Assembly (NCBI RefSeq): GCF_000224145.3
Contig: NC_020177.2
Coordinates: forward strand, 315,526 to 379,525
From: Ciona intestinalis
Lineage: Eukaryota > Chordata > Ascidiacea > Phlebobranchia > Cionidae
Reading direction: 5' to 3'
DNA: 64,000 nucleotides
Part shown: in pieces, positions 45,056 to 62,965 of the stretch
Position numbering within the stretch: the first letter of the stretch is position 1
Layout of the letters: each line of letters starts with the position of its first letter
The notes under the pieces: model-generated
What the model saw: the letters and a program-made list of their open reading frames with translations, nothing else
What the model was told of the DNA's origin: nothing
Database searches by the model: none
Translations under genes and position numbers: made by a program

Positions 45056-48000
45056 ATGTCAAGTGAAAGGATGCAGTGGACAGCACCACAAACATGCTGC
45101 ATGTTTGAAATAATGAATCAAATGAACGTTTCATCTTTGCTGGAAGGAAAAAGTGTTTCAACAGCGAAAGAATATAATGAGATAAGAGAAAGATTGGAAG
45201 AAATGGGTGTTCGTAAAACGTGAGTGTTTATGTGGGTGACCATCAATATTAGTTTGAATGATCAAGGTTATGTTTTTGCTAATTTTCCTCTTGCTTCCAT
45301 GTTAATTAAATTCTTAATTAAAATAGAGATTTTTTTCAAGACCATTTATATTTTGTTAATTAGAGATGGTCTGATCTTTGTAACCGAGCGTGACCTTTTT
45401 AAAGTTGTTCGCTTAAAATCGACCAAACACCAAACCCGCATGCAAGTGCAATAATTATAAATAACATTTGTTTAAAAAATTAAGTGTAAAACAAACCAGA
45501 AGCCTGGCAAAATAACAGCAACCCCCTATTTCAAACTAGAGCTGAACAAATCCGAACTCGATTCAAAACACTGAAGAAACAGTATTTAAAAGTGAGAGAA
45601 ATAAATAAAATAAAGGGGAAAAAGGCAAAAACTTGCAGATATTTTTCTGAACTTGAGGAACTTTATCGTAAACATGAAACTGCTCAAGTGATGGTTGGAG
45701 GGCTAGAAGATCAACCACATTCATCAGGTTAGTTGTTTATATCGGCACTGTGGCACAGTAGTTACTAGTTAACATGCTTGCCGCAGGATCAGTGGGTATG
45801 GGTTCAAACCTTGACAGTGCTATATCACATACTATTGTGTGCTGGTATAACTTTGGTTAAGATAGTTAACAGTAATTGCTAGTCACAAATAATAAAAAAA
45901 TCACTCACATGTTACATACATGGTAAATCGTAAGCAGTCACGAGAATAAAACACAACATTCATGTTATACTGACTGAGTAATGACTGTCAATGCCCCGCC
46001 TGCCACGCAAGGGTAAATATGTTACATTCATTCATATCTGAAACTGAAGTCTGGAGACCAAAGGTGGACCTACATTACCCCACCATCAGAACCAAGGGGC
46101 AGTAACTTACAATATCATAAATTAATTATCTATGAAAACATAAAAACTATTTTCATGTTATCTATTATCTATTTCATGCAATATATAATTAAGCTTAAAA
46201 TTGAAGAGAAAAATAAGTCTAAAAACAAAGTTTGGAGGCAAAGAATTGTTTTGGCAACTTTAGTTTATATCAAGTTGTTTCTATCATATTTTATTTGCGA
46301 TATCCAGGTTTACAAATGAATCGATCATCCTTGCCTGATATTCTTACTCCAAAAGCACAAGAAAATATTCTCAACAATGATAACATGGGTAGGTTGTTGG
46401 CATGATTGTTATTTTTATAAATGTGTTGAATGTTTAAATTGGTGGCACTAAAATATTGTTCAAATAATCCAACTTACACATATTTAGAATTCTAATTTGG
46501 TAATAACCATCCTCAATATCTGTGTGAAAAGTTTGTGCCATGTAAAAGCCACTTGACATAAACGTTGGTGACAAATAACACGACCTATGTTTACATAAGA
46601 ACTTATGTAACGTTGAAATGTCACAGACTTTTCATATTTGAATTCACACAGTATTACTTGAGGTATTAAAAAAGTAATTTTAAATAAATTTTGTTTTGGG
46701 AATTAAGTTTGAGTCTTGTATTCCAGTTGTGGAAGAAAGAGATGACCATTACATGATCTTCCCTAATAAACAACCTGCAACACAACAACGACAAACATAT
46801 GTTAGTATGCTACAACAACCAGATGATGCCAATATACCATCAACTTCTAATCAAGGTTTGTTATTCAGACAAGCATTTACTTTGTTTTCATGTTTGTGAA
46901 TGTGATGAAACCTTCTGTCTATGTTGCAAGTATAACAACACTTGTCTGGCGCCGTGTCACAGTTAATTATTATGCCCGCCTCTAACCTAGAGGTTATGGG
47001 TTCAAGGCTTGTTGCCGCAACCATTGTGAGCCTATGTATTGTTGGACAAGACACTTAACAGCAATTGTTTCAACCCAGTAGTCAATGGGTTGTCCAAATT
47101 GTTAGCCACACATAAAAACTGAAAATAAAATAATATAATCAACTACAAAGTTACATACGGTGTAACTCGTAAGCCGGTATGATGTCAATATCAACACAAA
47201 ACAACAATGATGATAAAAATTTGTGATAAAAACATTATAAGCAAGTGTTACGTGTTTGAGGTGTTTGGTCCGGGACGTTGCCCTAACGGCCAATCGCGGG
47301 GCCTGCCTGACGTAGTCTGCTCTAACTTAAAACAACTATATAAAATCCTATATCGTTTTAATAAAAGCAAATATAAAAACAGACGTTCTAAAATATAAAA
47401 GTGGCAATGACCGATAAACAAGTTAGCGTACACAGGTACATTGTAACTACTAAGAACAACCGTATCTTGTAAAACAACTCAAATGACACTTCGCACAATC
47501 TCTAAAACAATTACACAACCTTTCAACAACACAACGAGATACAACGAGAACTAACCCAACAAGCGAATCGAAACGAGAAATAGAAAACGCGCAAATCACT
47601 TCAATCAGTCCAACGGCACATAAACGCTAAGACTTGTGAAAATCAAAGAACGTGTGAAAAATCAAAGAAACCAAGCATGACAACAGTGAACAAAAGTGAA
47701 ACAATGATAAGGAAAACCAATAAAAATAGACAATGAAATCGACAAATTAAACATCGCACACAACAAAGACTGAAATAATGCAAACCTAAAAGCACACACA
47801 ACATAAAAGTAAATAAGCGTATGTGGGCTCAAAGCCCTCATACCCACAACGTAACACAAGCCAACTGATCTGATCATGTCTAACCTTAATATTTCATTGC
47901 AGTGGTACAAGAAGACAATCACTACATGAACTGTCAACAACCACAAGTTAACATGCAACAACAACCACAAGTTAACATGCAACAACAACCACAAGTTAAC

Positions 48001-51000
48001 ATGCAACAACAACCACAAGTTAACATGCAACAACAACCACAAGTTAACATGCAACAACAACCACAAGTTAACATGCAACAACAACCACAAGTTAACATGC
48101 AACAACAAACATATGTTAGTATGCTACAAGAACCAGATGATGCCAATATACCATCAACATCTAATCAAGGTTGTTATTCAGACAAGCATTTACTTTGTTT
48201 TCATGTTTGTGAATGTGATGAAACCTTCTGTCTATGTTGCAAGTATAACAACACTTGTCTGGCGCCGTGTCACAGTTAATTAGTATGCCCGCCTCTAACC
48301 TAGAGGTTATGGGTTCAAGGCTTGTTGCTGCAACCATTGTGAGCCTATGTATTCCCGGGAAGTCTCTTAACGGCAAATTGTCCAAGTTGTCCAAACAAAA
48401 CAAGCGTTTACTTTCTATTTGTCATATTCATTCATTTACAAGTTTGTTTTCACCTTGTGATTCTTTTATGCCATGAAGCTGATAATGATTAAACAGAGCT
48501 ATAATGTTCAATAAGAATATTGGATAAAATGACAATAATATTTCACAGAGATGCATGCTCAGAAGCTCCTATGTCTAACACTGGGATTTATCAGAACTAT
48601 ATAGACATTTGATTTGCTGAAGAATAATATTTTAACATTATGTTACAGATATACAAGAAGAGAAACAATACATGAATATTTCAGCACACGCTGCATTCAT
48701 GCAACCACAAGGTACCATCATACAATTAGCATCACAAGATGTGATGCCTTCTCATGATGATCACGTGATGCCTTCTCATGATAATAACGTGATGCCTTCT
48801 TATGATAATCACGTGATGCCTTCTCATGGTAATCATGTGATGCCTTCTCATGGTAATCACATGATGCATTCTCATGATAATCATGTGATAAGATACAGAA
48901 CAAATAATGGAAGTGTTGGTAAATATTTAAACAGGTAAGAAATTTTTTGTTTAATTTGAATTTCGTTTTCAATAAAACAATGTTTAGATCACGAGTTAAC
49001 GGAGTGAATTGTGATGTCACATTCAAATTAAAAGATGGGGAAGTCTTTGCTCATAAAGGTTTGCTTGCTGAACATTCTGCTACTTTTAAAGGAAAGTTTA
49101 AACATGAGGTAATACAAGGTTATTGGGCACGTAGTGGCATTAGAATCATTCATTTTTCCATATTTTAGGAAGGAAATCATGAAGTTGTTGAAGTTAATGG
49201 AATAAAATCTTCAATATTGGATTTGTTGTTCACTTTCATTTACTTACAAGTGATCGATATAAGCGATAAAACTGTTTGCCAACTTTATGAGGCTTCAGAT
49301 TACTTGCAGTTTAATGGTAATATCTGTATTTATCAATGTGTTTTCAATTCTTATTAAACATTTGTTTCTAGATGTAAAAAAACATTGTGTTAGCTTCTTC
49401 AATGATGCACTTGCTGTTGGGAACTGTTTAAGTTTCAGTTCCTTTGCACAAAGATACCAGCTTCTGGAGTTGGTGGAAAAATGTGACAAATTCATCGTTG
49501 ACAATTTAGAGTTGGTTTCCAAAGAATTGAATTTCCGGGATTTAAATGAAGTTAAAACTTTTATTGAGATAAAGAATCAACAGGTTGGAAATCTTTTTCT
49601 ATCAATAAGTTTTGAAACATTATTGTTGAATCAATTATTCATAAACCTACAGAAACAGTTTTTAATATTGGGCTTCACATCTTAATATCAGTGTTTTTAA
49701 TTTAACAACTTTCTAAAACAGATTTTGAAGGTTAATTAATATGGTGTGATAATCATTATCGTTATATTGTTACAATTTGCAGGATTCTTGCCAAGATTCG
49801 ATTTTCAGGACTATCTTGAATTGGATCAAACACGACTTTAAACAACGACAACAATTCATTGAACGATTGTTTCAACTGATTGATGTCAAGAAACTATCAA
49901 CTGCATTCCTTGAAGAGGTTGTTGAAAAAACTGAGGTTTGTTGATTGTTGGCCCACTAACATAACATTGTTGCTAGCACCAGTAGTATCATGGTTGTTGA
50001 ATGAAAATATATTTATTGTCACAAATTCTTTCTTTTTTTATTTATTCCAGAGATGGTTAAAAAGATCAGACTTTTATTTTGATATTCTCAACCCAGAATA
50101 TATTACTCGTCTCAAAATTCAAATTCCGAACACAGTGGCTGCGGTTACGAGTAAGTTGTATGAAGTGTGGTAGAAAAGTTGCAAAGTAATGACGCAGTTG
50201 AAGGGGGGGAGAACACAGTTTCTGTAAAAGTTGCGCAACGCTAACAGTTCCATGTTAAAAGTGTCACAAGCATTGAATGTATAATAAATGAATTTTAAAA
50301 CTAAATTAATAAATTAAATGTTATTTTCTTGAGTACTTTGCGTTACTGAATTAACAACCGTCGGACACATTTTATAGAAAAAACTATTTTACTTTTATCA
50401 CTGAACATCATGCATTCTGTTTCACATTTGTATGTCTTGTACTAGGATTATTACTTTGTGTGATATAACCAATTATTAAACATAAGAGGATTGTGTTTAC
50501 AATATGAGCTGCATTTGTTTCCTCTCCATATTTTCCTACCTGCGCCACCAGCAGCCATGTTGATAACGATTTTTAAAATGACACTAGTGTGATGTCATAA
50601 TAAAACAATTAAATAACGTTATTGTTGTTGGACTACAAATTATTAAGTGACATTGTTGTCCAGATTGTTGGTTTAGCAGTTGATTCAATAATGCTGTTTT
50701 ACTTTCCAATAGAAGCTACATGCATGATCATAAGTGGTGATGAATGTGAACACTTGGTTAACGTTTATGATGTTAATGAGAAAAGTTTCAAGATATGCAA
50801 GGTGATTTATTTAAACAAGTAATAATAATCCAAGTTATAAGCACTCAGCCACAAAGTGTAAAACAGTAGTAGATCGTTGTTCTTTCCAAACATGGTGAGG
50901 ATGTTTTCGTCACAAAATTTTATCAGTTTTACCTGAATTTTCAAATGACTTAAAAACATGTAGTTTTTTATTAGAAAAATATTTAACATTATTTTAAAGA

Positions 51001-54000
51001 AACACAATGAAATTTAATATCCCAATATATGTTTCATTTTCATATTTGATCAGTATCTCCCAAACACTTAAAATCATCTGGGTGTATGAATTATAATAAA
51101 TACTTAGATTTTTGTTAAATTTGCTAAATGGGTTGGGTTGAGTTTAAAATATTGAATTTTATCCACAGCCAACCTTGTATGAAAGGGTTGGTTCAACCAG
51201 TGTGAAGATAAACAACCATGTTTATACGGCTGGTGGTGTTGATTCCAACATTGTCGAATGTTTGAATTTAAACCAAGTTGATGGTGATTGGTACAAGGTG
51301 GCATCTATGAAGGAACAACGATGGCGTGCAGCATCTGCTGTGTTGAATGGTTGGTTCCTTATTATGTTTAACAATATATTGGTGGATTATAGTTTTATTG
51401 TCAAAGTTAAAGTATTCCTGATCCTCATGACCAGAAAAAACTTTCCCACTTGTTTATAGTGGGGTTGTTTGAAGTTTCAATGTTCGGTTGAAAAATTAAA
51501 TCTAATGTATGTGCTTGTATTTAAGCAATTTTTAAATAATAATAACCATAAAAAATGTCCTAGCGTTAGTATAAATATGTAAGCAAAGTAATAAAGTTTT
51601 ACGAGTGTAAAACTAGAATATTTACTGCATAAAAGTATATTAGAAGGATTAAGGCAGAACAACGTAACTCTTGTTCAATACATTTTGTATCGCTGATAAC
51701 ATTGTGGGCAAAAGTTAATATTCAGCCAAAAATCAAACCATGAAAGTTTGTGACCAAAATATTTACTGGTTCCTTGGGGTGGGAGGAATGGACTATAACG
51801 ACTACGAATCATACGTGCAACTATTTTATATTTAAAATTTATTGTTTAATAATCAGCATTAATATGTTATGTCATTCCAGATCAAATGTGTGTAACAGGA
51901 GGAATGGATGGTGGTGATAATATATTATCATCAGTTGAATTATACAATCCAGTGGTCAATACATGGACAATCATTCCTTCAATGAAAACTAAACGATGGC
52001 AACATGCTCTTGTTTCTTATAATGGTTGGTATAATAAATATAAATGTAATGATAAAGTGGGCTGAATATGAACAGTAGCATGTGCACAATGATTCTCAAT
52101 GTTATTTTTTGTTTTGAAATTATTACATTGATAATCTATATAGTTACATTACAGTTAGCATAACAATGCAAATGTAATAATTTAGATAAATTTATTTTCG
52201 TTAATTGTTATAAAAAACTTACTAATATTTTCAAACCTAATTCATGTACAGGTCGCTTGTACTCGTTTGGTGGAGAGAATGATCCTTTTAGTTCAAATGA
52301 TTTAAATTCAATGGAAAGTTTTGATCCAAGAGAAGGGAAATGGGAATCACTAAAACCAATGAATAACAAAAGACATGGACTATGTGGTGTTGTTTACAAT
52401 GATGAGATTTACGCCATTGGTTTGTTGTTTATTTTATATATAAACTCATTATTAAATGTTTGTGTCACGTTACCATTGGCTTTGTATAGCTTAGCCAACC
52501 ACCACAAACTTTGTACAAGCAATTAGATATATTTTGTTCAAATGGTCTTACAAACCCTAACCCTAAAAATGCTGGTCGGATATTGAAGTATAAACAATGT
52601 CCCCTATATTGATATATTTGCCTGTTGAGAATTCCGTAAAGCAGGAACAAAGACTAATTGAGCACGGTAGTGGTCATATAGATCCTTTTTCGTCAAACAG
52701 TTGTTCTCTGCGTTGTTGTTGTTTTTAGGGCGATTTTTTTCCGCATTTATCTCAATTTTCAATTCTACCAATTATTCTTTAATCTCTTGATTGAAATAAA
52801 ATCATATTATATATTTATAATTTTTTGGCTAAATTTTCAGATTTAAAACGGCACAATTAGCGTGTGTGCACCGAAGCATATAGACGCGTGCCTTTTTCCT
52901 ATAGTTATCTTCGGTATAAACACCGCGTCTCTCGTTTCTTCGCTCTTTTAGTTTACCGCTCGCAATAAATCATCATGCAGCCGCCACAATATGAATAATA
53001 TTAATTTTAACATTACCTATAATACTGCGTGATTACGGTTTATCCAAATTCACAAAAACAAACGTCCTTAAGCGACGACAAGGTTAACTATAGTGTAAGT
53101 TTACATGTCAACAGATGGTACGGAGTGGTACAAAGCGTATTTACACATATTCTTTACCAAACTTTCAATCCTTATACGTTTTAAGCTTGATGAGTTATAA
53201 TACACGAATAAATGCATTCCATCTACTGCTCCACAGTCAACAATAGCGACTGAAACCCGCTTTGTTGGTTACTTTTGATTTGTTTTTGATCGATCTCAGT
53301 CGACCATTGTAGTAATAGGATTAATTAATAATATGCTAATTAGTTTATACCGTGCTCACGCATTAGATCTGTAATCTCTTGTTGGAAATATTTATGTTTA
53401 AAAAAATATTCAATTTAAAATTGCCATTGATTAGAAGATGCTATATTCTTGTGCTTTGAAAAGTTGTTAATATGTTAGGAACTTAGGTCTTAGGATACAT
53501 TAAAATTGATGAATTATAATGTTCCCTTACTTAATTTGTTTTCTGGCTGCGCCGCTCGATACAGACATACAGTAATATATAATAGACATGTCAACTGCTA
53601 ATAAGACACATGTAATTGACATATCTATGGCCACTATGTTGTAACAAACATTCCACTTGATTCACACTTATGCTATTTGTACAGATTAACATTGTTTTTC
53701 AGGTTTAAAAAAGTTCCGCAGCCACAGCTTTATTTTCCCTGCACAACTTAACACACATATACTGCGATTGTTTATCACAAATATTAAAATGAAACTAAAA
53801 CATCAACATTTAAACGACATAAATTAATTCATCGATAATGTTTACTTTAACTACTTTATTTTAGCAGTACTTTTTATTTTTGGGCCTATTGTAGCTATTT
53901 TTACATTTGGATGCTATTAATAACACAATGTGTTTGTTTAATTCATTTAACCAGAACATAATATGAAACCAGACCCGGGATCTTGCTGACCAAAAGCACT

Positions 54001-55165
54001 GCCACCATTGTGGGCGTGTGATTTTGACCGAATTACCATTCATAGAGATAATTTTAAAAGCTAATATAAACCATTAAGTTACATATTTGAACACGAGTTA
54101 AATAAAACAGAACATCCGAGTTATAGGAACTGTAATTATGCCGCCATGTGAGGATAAATAAGCATCATTTATTTATACACTAATTATAAATAATAAACTT
54201 TAATTTCTTTATAATCATCACTCTATACTTTGTACAATGTTTATTAAGGTGGTCGTGGATTAAAAAGCTGCGAGCGGTATAACATACGAACCAACACTTG
54301 GACCAAAGTTAGCAGCTTGAACCACGTGCGATATTGTTCTTGTGCTTGTGTTGTGAATGGGAAGATATACGTCATTGGAGGGTAACTATTCTGTGTTTCT
54401 GCTTGTAATTATAGATTACATGTACAGTATTGTGTATTTGATTTAAAACATTTGTTGCAGTATTGGGTTAAATTTCAGGTGGAACCGACCAGAATGCTAT
54501 TCCAATAGCTTGTAATATTTTTGGTTTACGCGAATGTTGTTTAATTGTTTTATTGGTCTCAAAAATCCAGGCCTTGTTTTTGGTAAACATATATCCATAT
54601 ACCTTAATGTGGGTATTCCCTGAATAACAAACAAGTTTAGGTTCATAACAATTTCAAGTATTATGTTATGCCTGGTAGCAACGGTAACAAACTATATAGA
54701 AGCTGATTCAATATTTGCTTTATCAAACTATGCTCATTGAATATTCCCCAGTTATTTTATTGGTTTCTTAAAAAATGTACAGTTGCGTTAAGTCTACCTG
54801 TCAAAGTTTTCTAGGGCGATGCGTTTACCATAAACATCTTAACAATATATTGAGATGTCTATGGTTTAACCATGTTACTGCCACGCTTATAACACTACGA
54901 CTTAAATTTGGCTGCGACTACAATTTTTAAACTGTGAAACTGCATTATAATGTAAACAATTATTATTAATATAATAATAATAAAGCTGCTGCAGCAGTGG
55001 CAGTGATGAATAATGTGAGGAATTCAATAATAATTATCTTGTGTTAGTTGTTGGGATGATGATGCATCAAAATCCATTGAGGCTTATGATGCAACAATCA
55101 ATGAATGGAAGATTGAAACCAACACGGAGACACCAAGATATCATGCATCAGTTGTAGCTTTGTAA
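45056..55165 (+). CDS. Myb/SANT-like domain + BTB-BACK-Kelch fusion protein
   Basis: Seventeen exons, phases consistent, about 905 residues: 45056-45219, 45540-45727, 46308-46388, 46727-46855, 47903-48169, 48649-48934, 48988-49108, 49169-49316, 49372-49583, 49783-49935, 50051-50150, 50677-50801, 51169-51349, 51881-52024, 52252-52419, 54249-54381 and 55048-55165. Residues 1-105 resemble a Myb/SANT-like DNA-binding domain (IRERLEEMGVRKT, IRTRFKTLKKQYLKVRE, CRYFSELEELYRKH). Residues 145-370 are low-complexity, with two 8-residue minisatellites. BTB spans about 373-480 (CDVTFKLKDGEVFAHKGLLA), BACK about 480-600, and about six Kelch blades follow to the end (VYTAGGVDSNIVECLNL, LYSFGGEND). BTB-Kelch proteins usually serve as CUL3 adaptors; the SANT-like part suggests DNA targeting (inference). 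Exon 12 could start at 50677 or 50680. Joining of the two halves rests on phase only. Confidence 0.85.
45740..45845 (+). mobile_element. tRNA-derived SINE head
   Basis: GTGGCACAGTAGTTACTAG (A-box region) and GTATGGGTTCAAACCTTGAC (B box) at tRNA-like spacing. A 98-bp unit follows at about 45910-46025, again as a composite. Confidence 0.7.
45910..46025 (+). repeat. 98-bp dispersed repeat unit
   Basis: GGTAAATCGTAAGCAGTCAC and CATTCATGTTATACTGACTG, with about 10 bp inserted before the GCCCCGCC segment. Confidence 0.7.
46791..47040 (+). repeat. Tandem duplicate, copy 1 (exon 4 end plus intron with SINE)
   Basis: Nearly identical to 48105-48354. It includes the exon end coding QTYVSMLQ.PDDANIPSTSN, its donor, and intron sequence with a tRNA-like SINE head (GGTTATGGGTTCAAGGCTTG). 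The two copies diverge right after GAGCCTATGTATT. Confidence 0.9.
47180..47880. other. Intron 4 of the SANT/BTB gene: T-poor, AAC-rich block
   Basis: From about 47400 to 47870 the plus strand is strikingly poor in T and rich in A and C. It ends in a small hairpin (GTATGTGGGCTCAAAGCCCTCATAC, about 47819-47843). No exon; probably an inserted repeat. Confidence 0.45.
47941..48108 (+). repeat. Coding minisatellite, 7 x 24 bp
   Basis: Seven near-perfect copies of a 24-nt unit (starts 47941, 47965, 47989, 48013, 48037, 48061, 48085) coding PQVNMQQQ repeats within exon 5. The minus-strand leucine-rich frame at 47662-48108 is its shadow. Confidence 0.96.
48105..48354 (+). repeat. Tandem duplicate, copy 2 (exon 5 end plus intron with SINE)
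   Basis: Partner of 46791-47040. Differences are few (for example CAAGAACC against CAACAACC), so the duplication is recent compared with the exon bodies upstream. Confidence 0.9.
48741..48884 (+). repeat. Coding minisatellite, 6 x 24 bp
   Basis: Six copies of GTGATGCCTTCTCATGATAA-type units within exon 6, coding VMPSHDNH repeats. Same 24-nt period as the repeat in exon 5 but unrelated sequence. Confidence 0.95.
53012..53200 (+). repeat. Dispersed repeat, partner of 43745-43930
   Basis: ACTGCGTGATTACGGTTTAT, AAAACAAACGTCC and GGTACAAAGCGTATTTACAC align with the block at 43745. Confidence 0.65.
54075..54170 (+). repeat. 98-bp dispersed repeat unit, degraded
   Basis: ACACGAGTTAAATAAAACAG, ACATCCGAGTTATAGGAACT and CCATGTGAGGATAAATAAGC are recognisable. 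Confidence 0.65.
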
Positions 55166-56422
55166 ACAATGAAAATCTTCAACAAAACTGTTTGTGTATT
55201 TCATGATTTGTTTTGATAAATATTCCATCAATAGTTTTGTAAACAACATGAGCCACTGTTCTGTTATAATGACTTTTTGTCACTACTAATTTATGAATAT
55301 TAAAGTTAAATATCCAGTCCTTGTCATATTGTATATTTTTTTTATCATTTCAAAGTCAACAATTTATAAATTTTCACTCGTTTATGTTGTAATAGTTTTA
55401 TTATTTAACCAATTAATCAAAACATGTTAAAATCCTATAATTTATGATAAATATTAATTAAAAATAGAGTTTCCCAGCATCTTTTGTTTTGTGTAAAATT
55501 TTGTCTGTTGCCTTTTTCTGCATGAGCGTCAATGCTACTATGCATGTGCAGAAACTTAGGCCAAACATTGTGCGACACCCATGAAGTTTGGTCGTAAATA
55601 CAAAATGTTCTTTCTCATCTTTTGTACTGAATGGCTGTGTTTATATTTTATACGGCAAGTTGATGCCAACTTCTTAACTGTTTATGATCAAGTCGATCGT
55701 TTTATATTAAAACAAAATAATACGTTGTGTTGTTTTAATATTGAGTCTGTTTAGACAAAGGAATCGGCAATTTGGGTCCAAAATAACACAGTAGGTATAG
55801 GGAAAATGCATGTTTTTCGGTAAATTACAGAAAAACTTGAGTCTGAAAACAAATTTAAAGGTTGAAAAGTGTAAAAAACAAGTGTTATTTGTTTTCTGTA
55901 TCAAAAAAAGTCAAAAAATGGAATTAGAAGCGGTTGATTTGTGACATTTTAGTCATTTAATGGGGGGTAAATTTATATGTTTTTTCCAAAAAATGTTTGA
56001 TAATGTAAATAGAAGCTGTTTTACGCTTTTCCACAAGAGGAAATCGCAAATAAAACTCAACAAGTTCGTTTAAATTCATTGCGAAAGTCACCGCTTTTGC
56101 TCTATTTTGAACACACAAAGACGCAGTTGGACTACTCGGTGTTTTTACGACTTTGAGTAAACCAGCTCGAAAATGGACGCCTAAACACCTCTCACTACTT
56201 TACACGGGAATAACTTTGTCTGTCACATGATCAAAACAACAGTTTATTTTTTGTTTAACGAAAATAACGTAGCTAAGTTATATTCCAAACTTATTACGGT
56301 AAAACAGTTTTTAAAAGTCACTATTTAGTATGTATACACGTACATATTGAATTTTATTATATAAAACTGCTTTAAATTTGCCCAGAATTAGCATATTTTT
56401 GTGTTAATCCTAACGTAAAGAA
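55166..56422. other. Intergenic: Kelch gene to cathepsin F
   Basis: AATATTAAAG near 55297 may be the 3' end signal of the upstream gene. The rest is AT-rich, without recognised repeats or exons; the cathepsin promoter should lie in the last few hundred bases. Confidence 0.45.
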
Positions 56423-61600
<5,178 letters not shown>

Positions 61601-61650
61601 NNNNNNNNNNNNNNNNNNNNNNNNNNNNNNNNNNNNNNNNNNNNNNNNNN
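61601..61650. other. Assembly gap, 50 N
   Basis: Exactly 50 N, the same size as the gap in ADAM; the sequence to its right restarts 2.18 kb upstream. Confidence 0.95.
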
Positions 61651-61867
61651 AGCTACCATTCATTCATTCAAACCCTGACACCAATCTTTCACAGAGGAAG
61701 AATATCACCGAACATTGGCTCCTGGTTTCACTCGACCCCTCGTGCCAATCCAAACACTCAACAGTGCCGAGTTAGACACAACCAACATTCCAGATTCAAT
61801 GGATTGGAGAAAACATGGGGCTGTAACTGAAGTTAAGAACCAGGTTTGTGGCTTGTGTTGTTGAATG

Positions 61868-61956
61868 AATGTCACTTTATCCTTACGTGGCGGGGTAACG
61901 ACATTCGATATAACACGGTGTTATGTTTCTTACACTTCGTGCGAGTTACAATGTAT
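61868..61956 (-). repeat. 98-bp unit present only in duplicate copy 2
   Basis: CACTTTATCCTTACGTGGCG, GATATAACACGGTGTTATGT and CTTACACTTCGTGCGAGTTA. Copy 1 reads straight from GAATGAATGT to GAGTTAAAATGTATG at this point (about 59633). Confidence 0.8.
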
Positions 61957-62031
61957 GTGTAAAAAAATAAAAATGTAAATATGTATGTATATATGAATAT
62001 GATATATTTATATATAATATTATATATTTGG

Positions 62032-62462
<431 letters not shown>

Positions 62463-62517
62463 TAGTTTGTCACATAAGTTATGTAATCAGGTCTTTTAAA
62501 ATGATTCCAGGAGCTCA

Positions 62518-62965
62518 NNNNNNNNNNNNNNNNNNNNNNNNNNNNNNNNNNNNNNNNNNNNNNNNNNNNNNNNNNNNNNNNNNNNNNNNNNNNNNNNNNN
62601 NNNNNNNNNNNNNNNNNNNNNNNNNNNNNNNNNNNNNNNNNNNNNNNNNNNNNNNNNNNNNNNNNNNNNNNNNNNNNNNNNNNNNNNNNNNNNNNNNNNN
62701 NNNNNNNNNNNNNNNNNNNNNNNNNNNNNNNNNNNNNNNNNNNNNNNNNNNNNNNNNNNNNNNNNNNNNNNNNNNNNNNNNNNNNNNNNNNNNNNNNNNN
62801 NNNNNNNNNNNNNNNNNNNNNNNNNNNNNNNNNNNNNNNNNNNNNNNNNNNNNNNNNNNNNNNNNNNNNNNNNNNNNNNNNNNNNNNNNNNNNNNNNNNN
62901 NNNNNNNNNNNNNNNNNNNNNNNNNNNNNNNNNNNNNNNNNNNNNNNNNNNNNNNNNNNNNNNNN
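62518..62965. other. Assembly gap, 448 N
   Basis: Corresponds to 60213-60786 of copy 1 (574 bp), so the estimated size is too small or the allele is shorter; it hides exon 8. Confidence 0.95.

Larger units (their letters stand above)
52420..54248. other. Long intron 15 of the SANT/BTB-Kelch gene
   Basis: No exon seen. It holds the dispersed repeat at 53012-53200, a worn SINE fragment near 53960-54020 and a degraded 98-bp unit at about 54075-54170. Confidence 0.55.

Noticed and set aside
46955..47005. Functional tRNA gene
   Set aside because: A- and B-box-like motifs occur but no cloverleaf with acceptor pairing could be drawn, and the sequence recurs many times with a SINE body behind it.
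47662..48108. 148-aa minus-strand frame rich in LLLHVNLW repeats
   Set aside because: It is the complement of the 24-nt minisatellite in exon 5 of the SANT/BTB-Kelch gene; the plus-strand frame is phased with sixteen other exons.
47941..48108. CRISPR-like array of regular repeats
   Set aside because: Units are contiguous 24-bp copies without spacers, in frame inside an exon of a eukaryotic gene.
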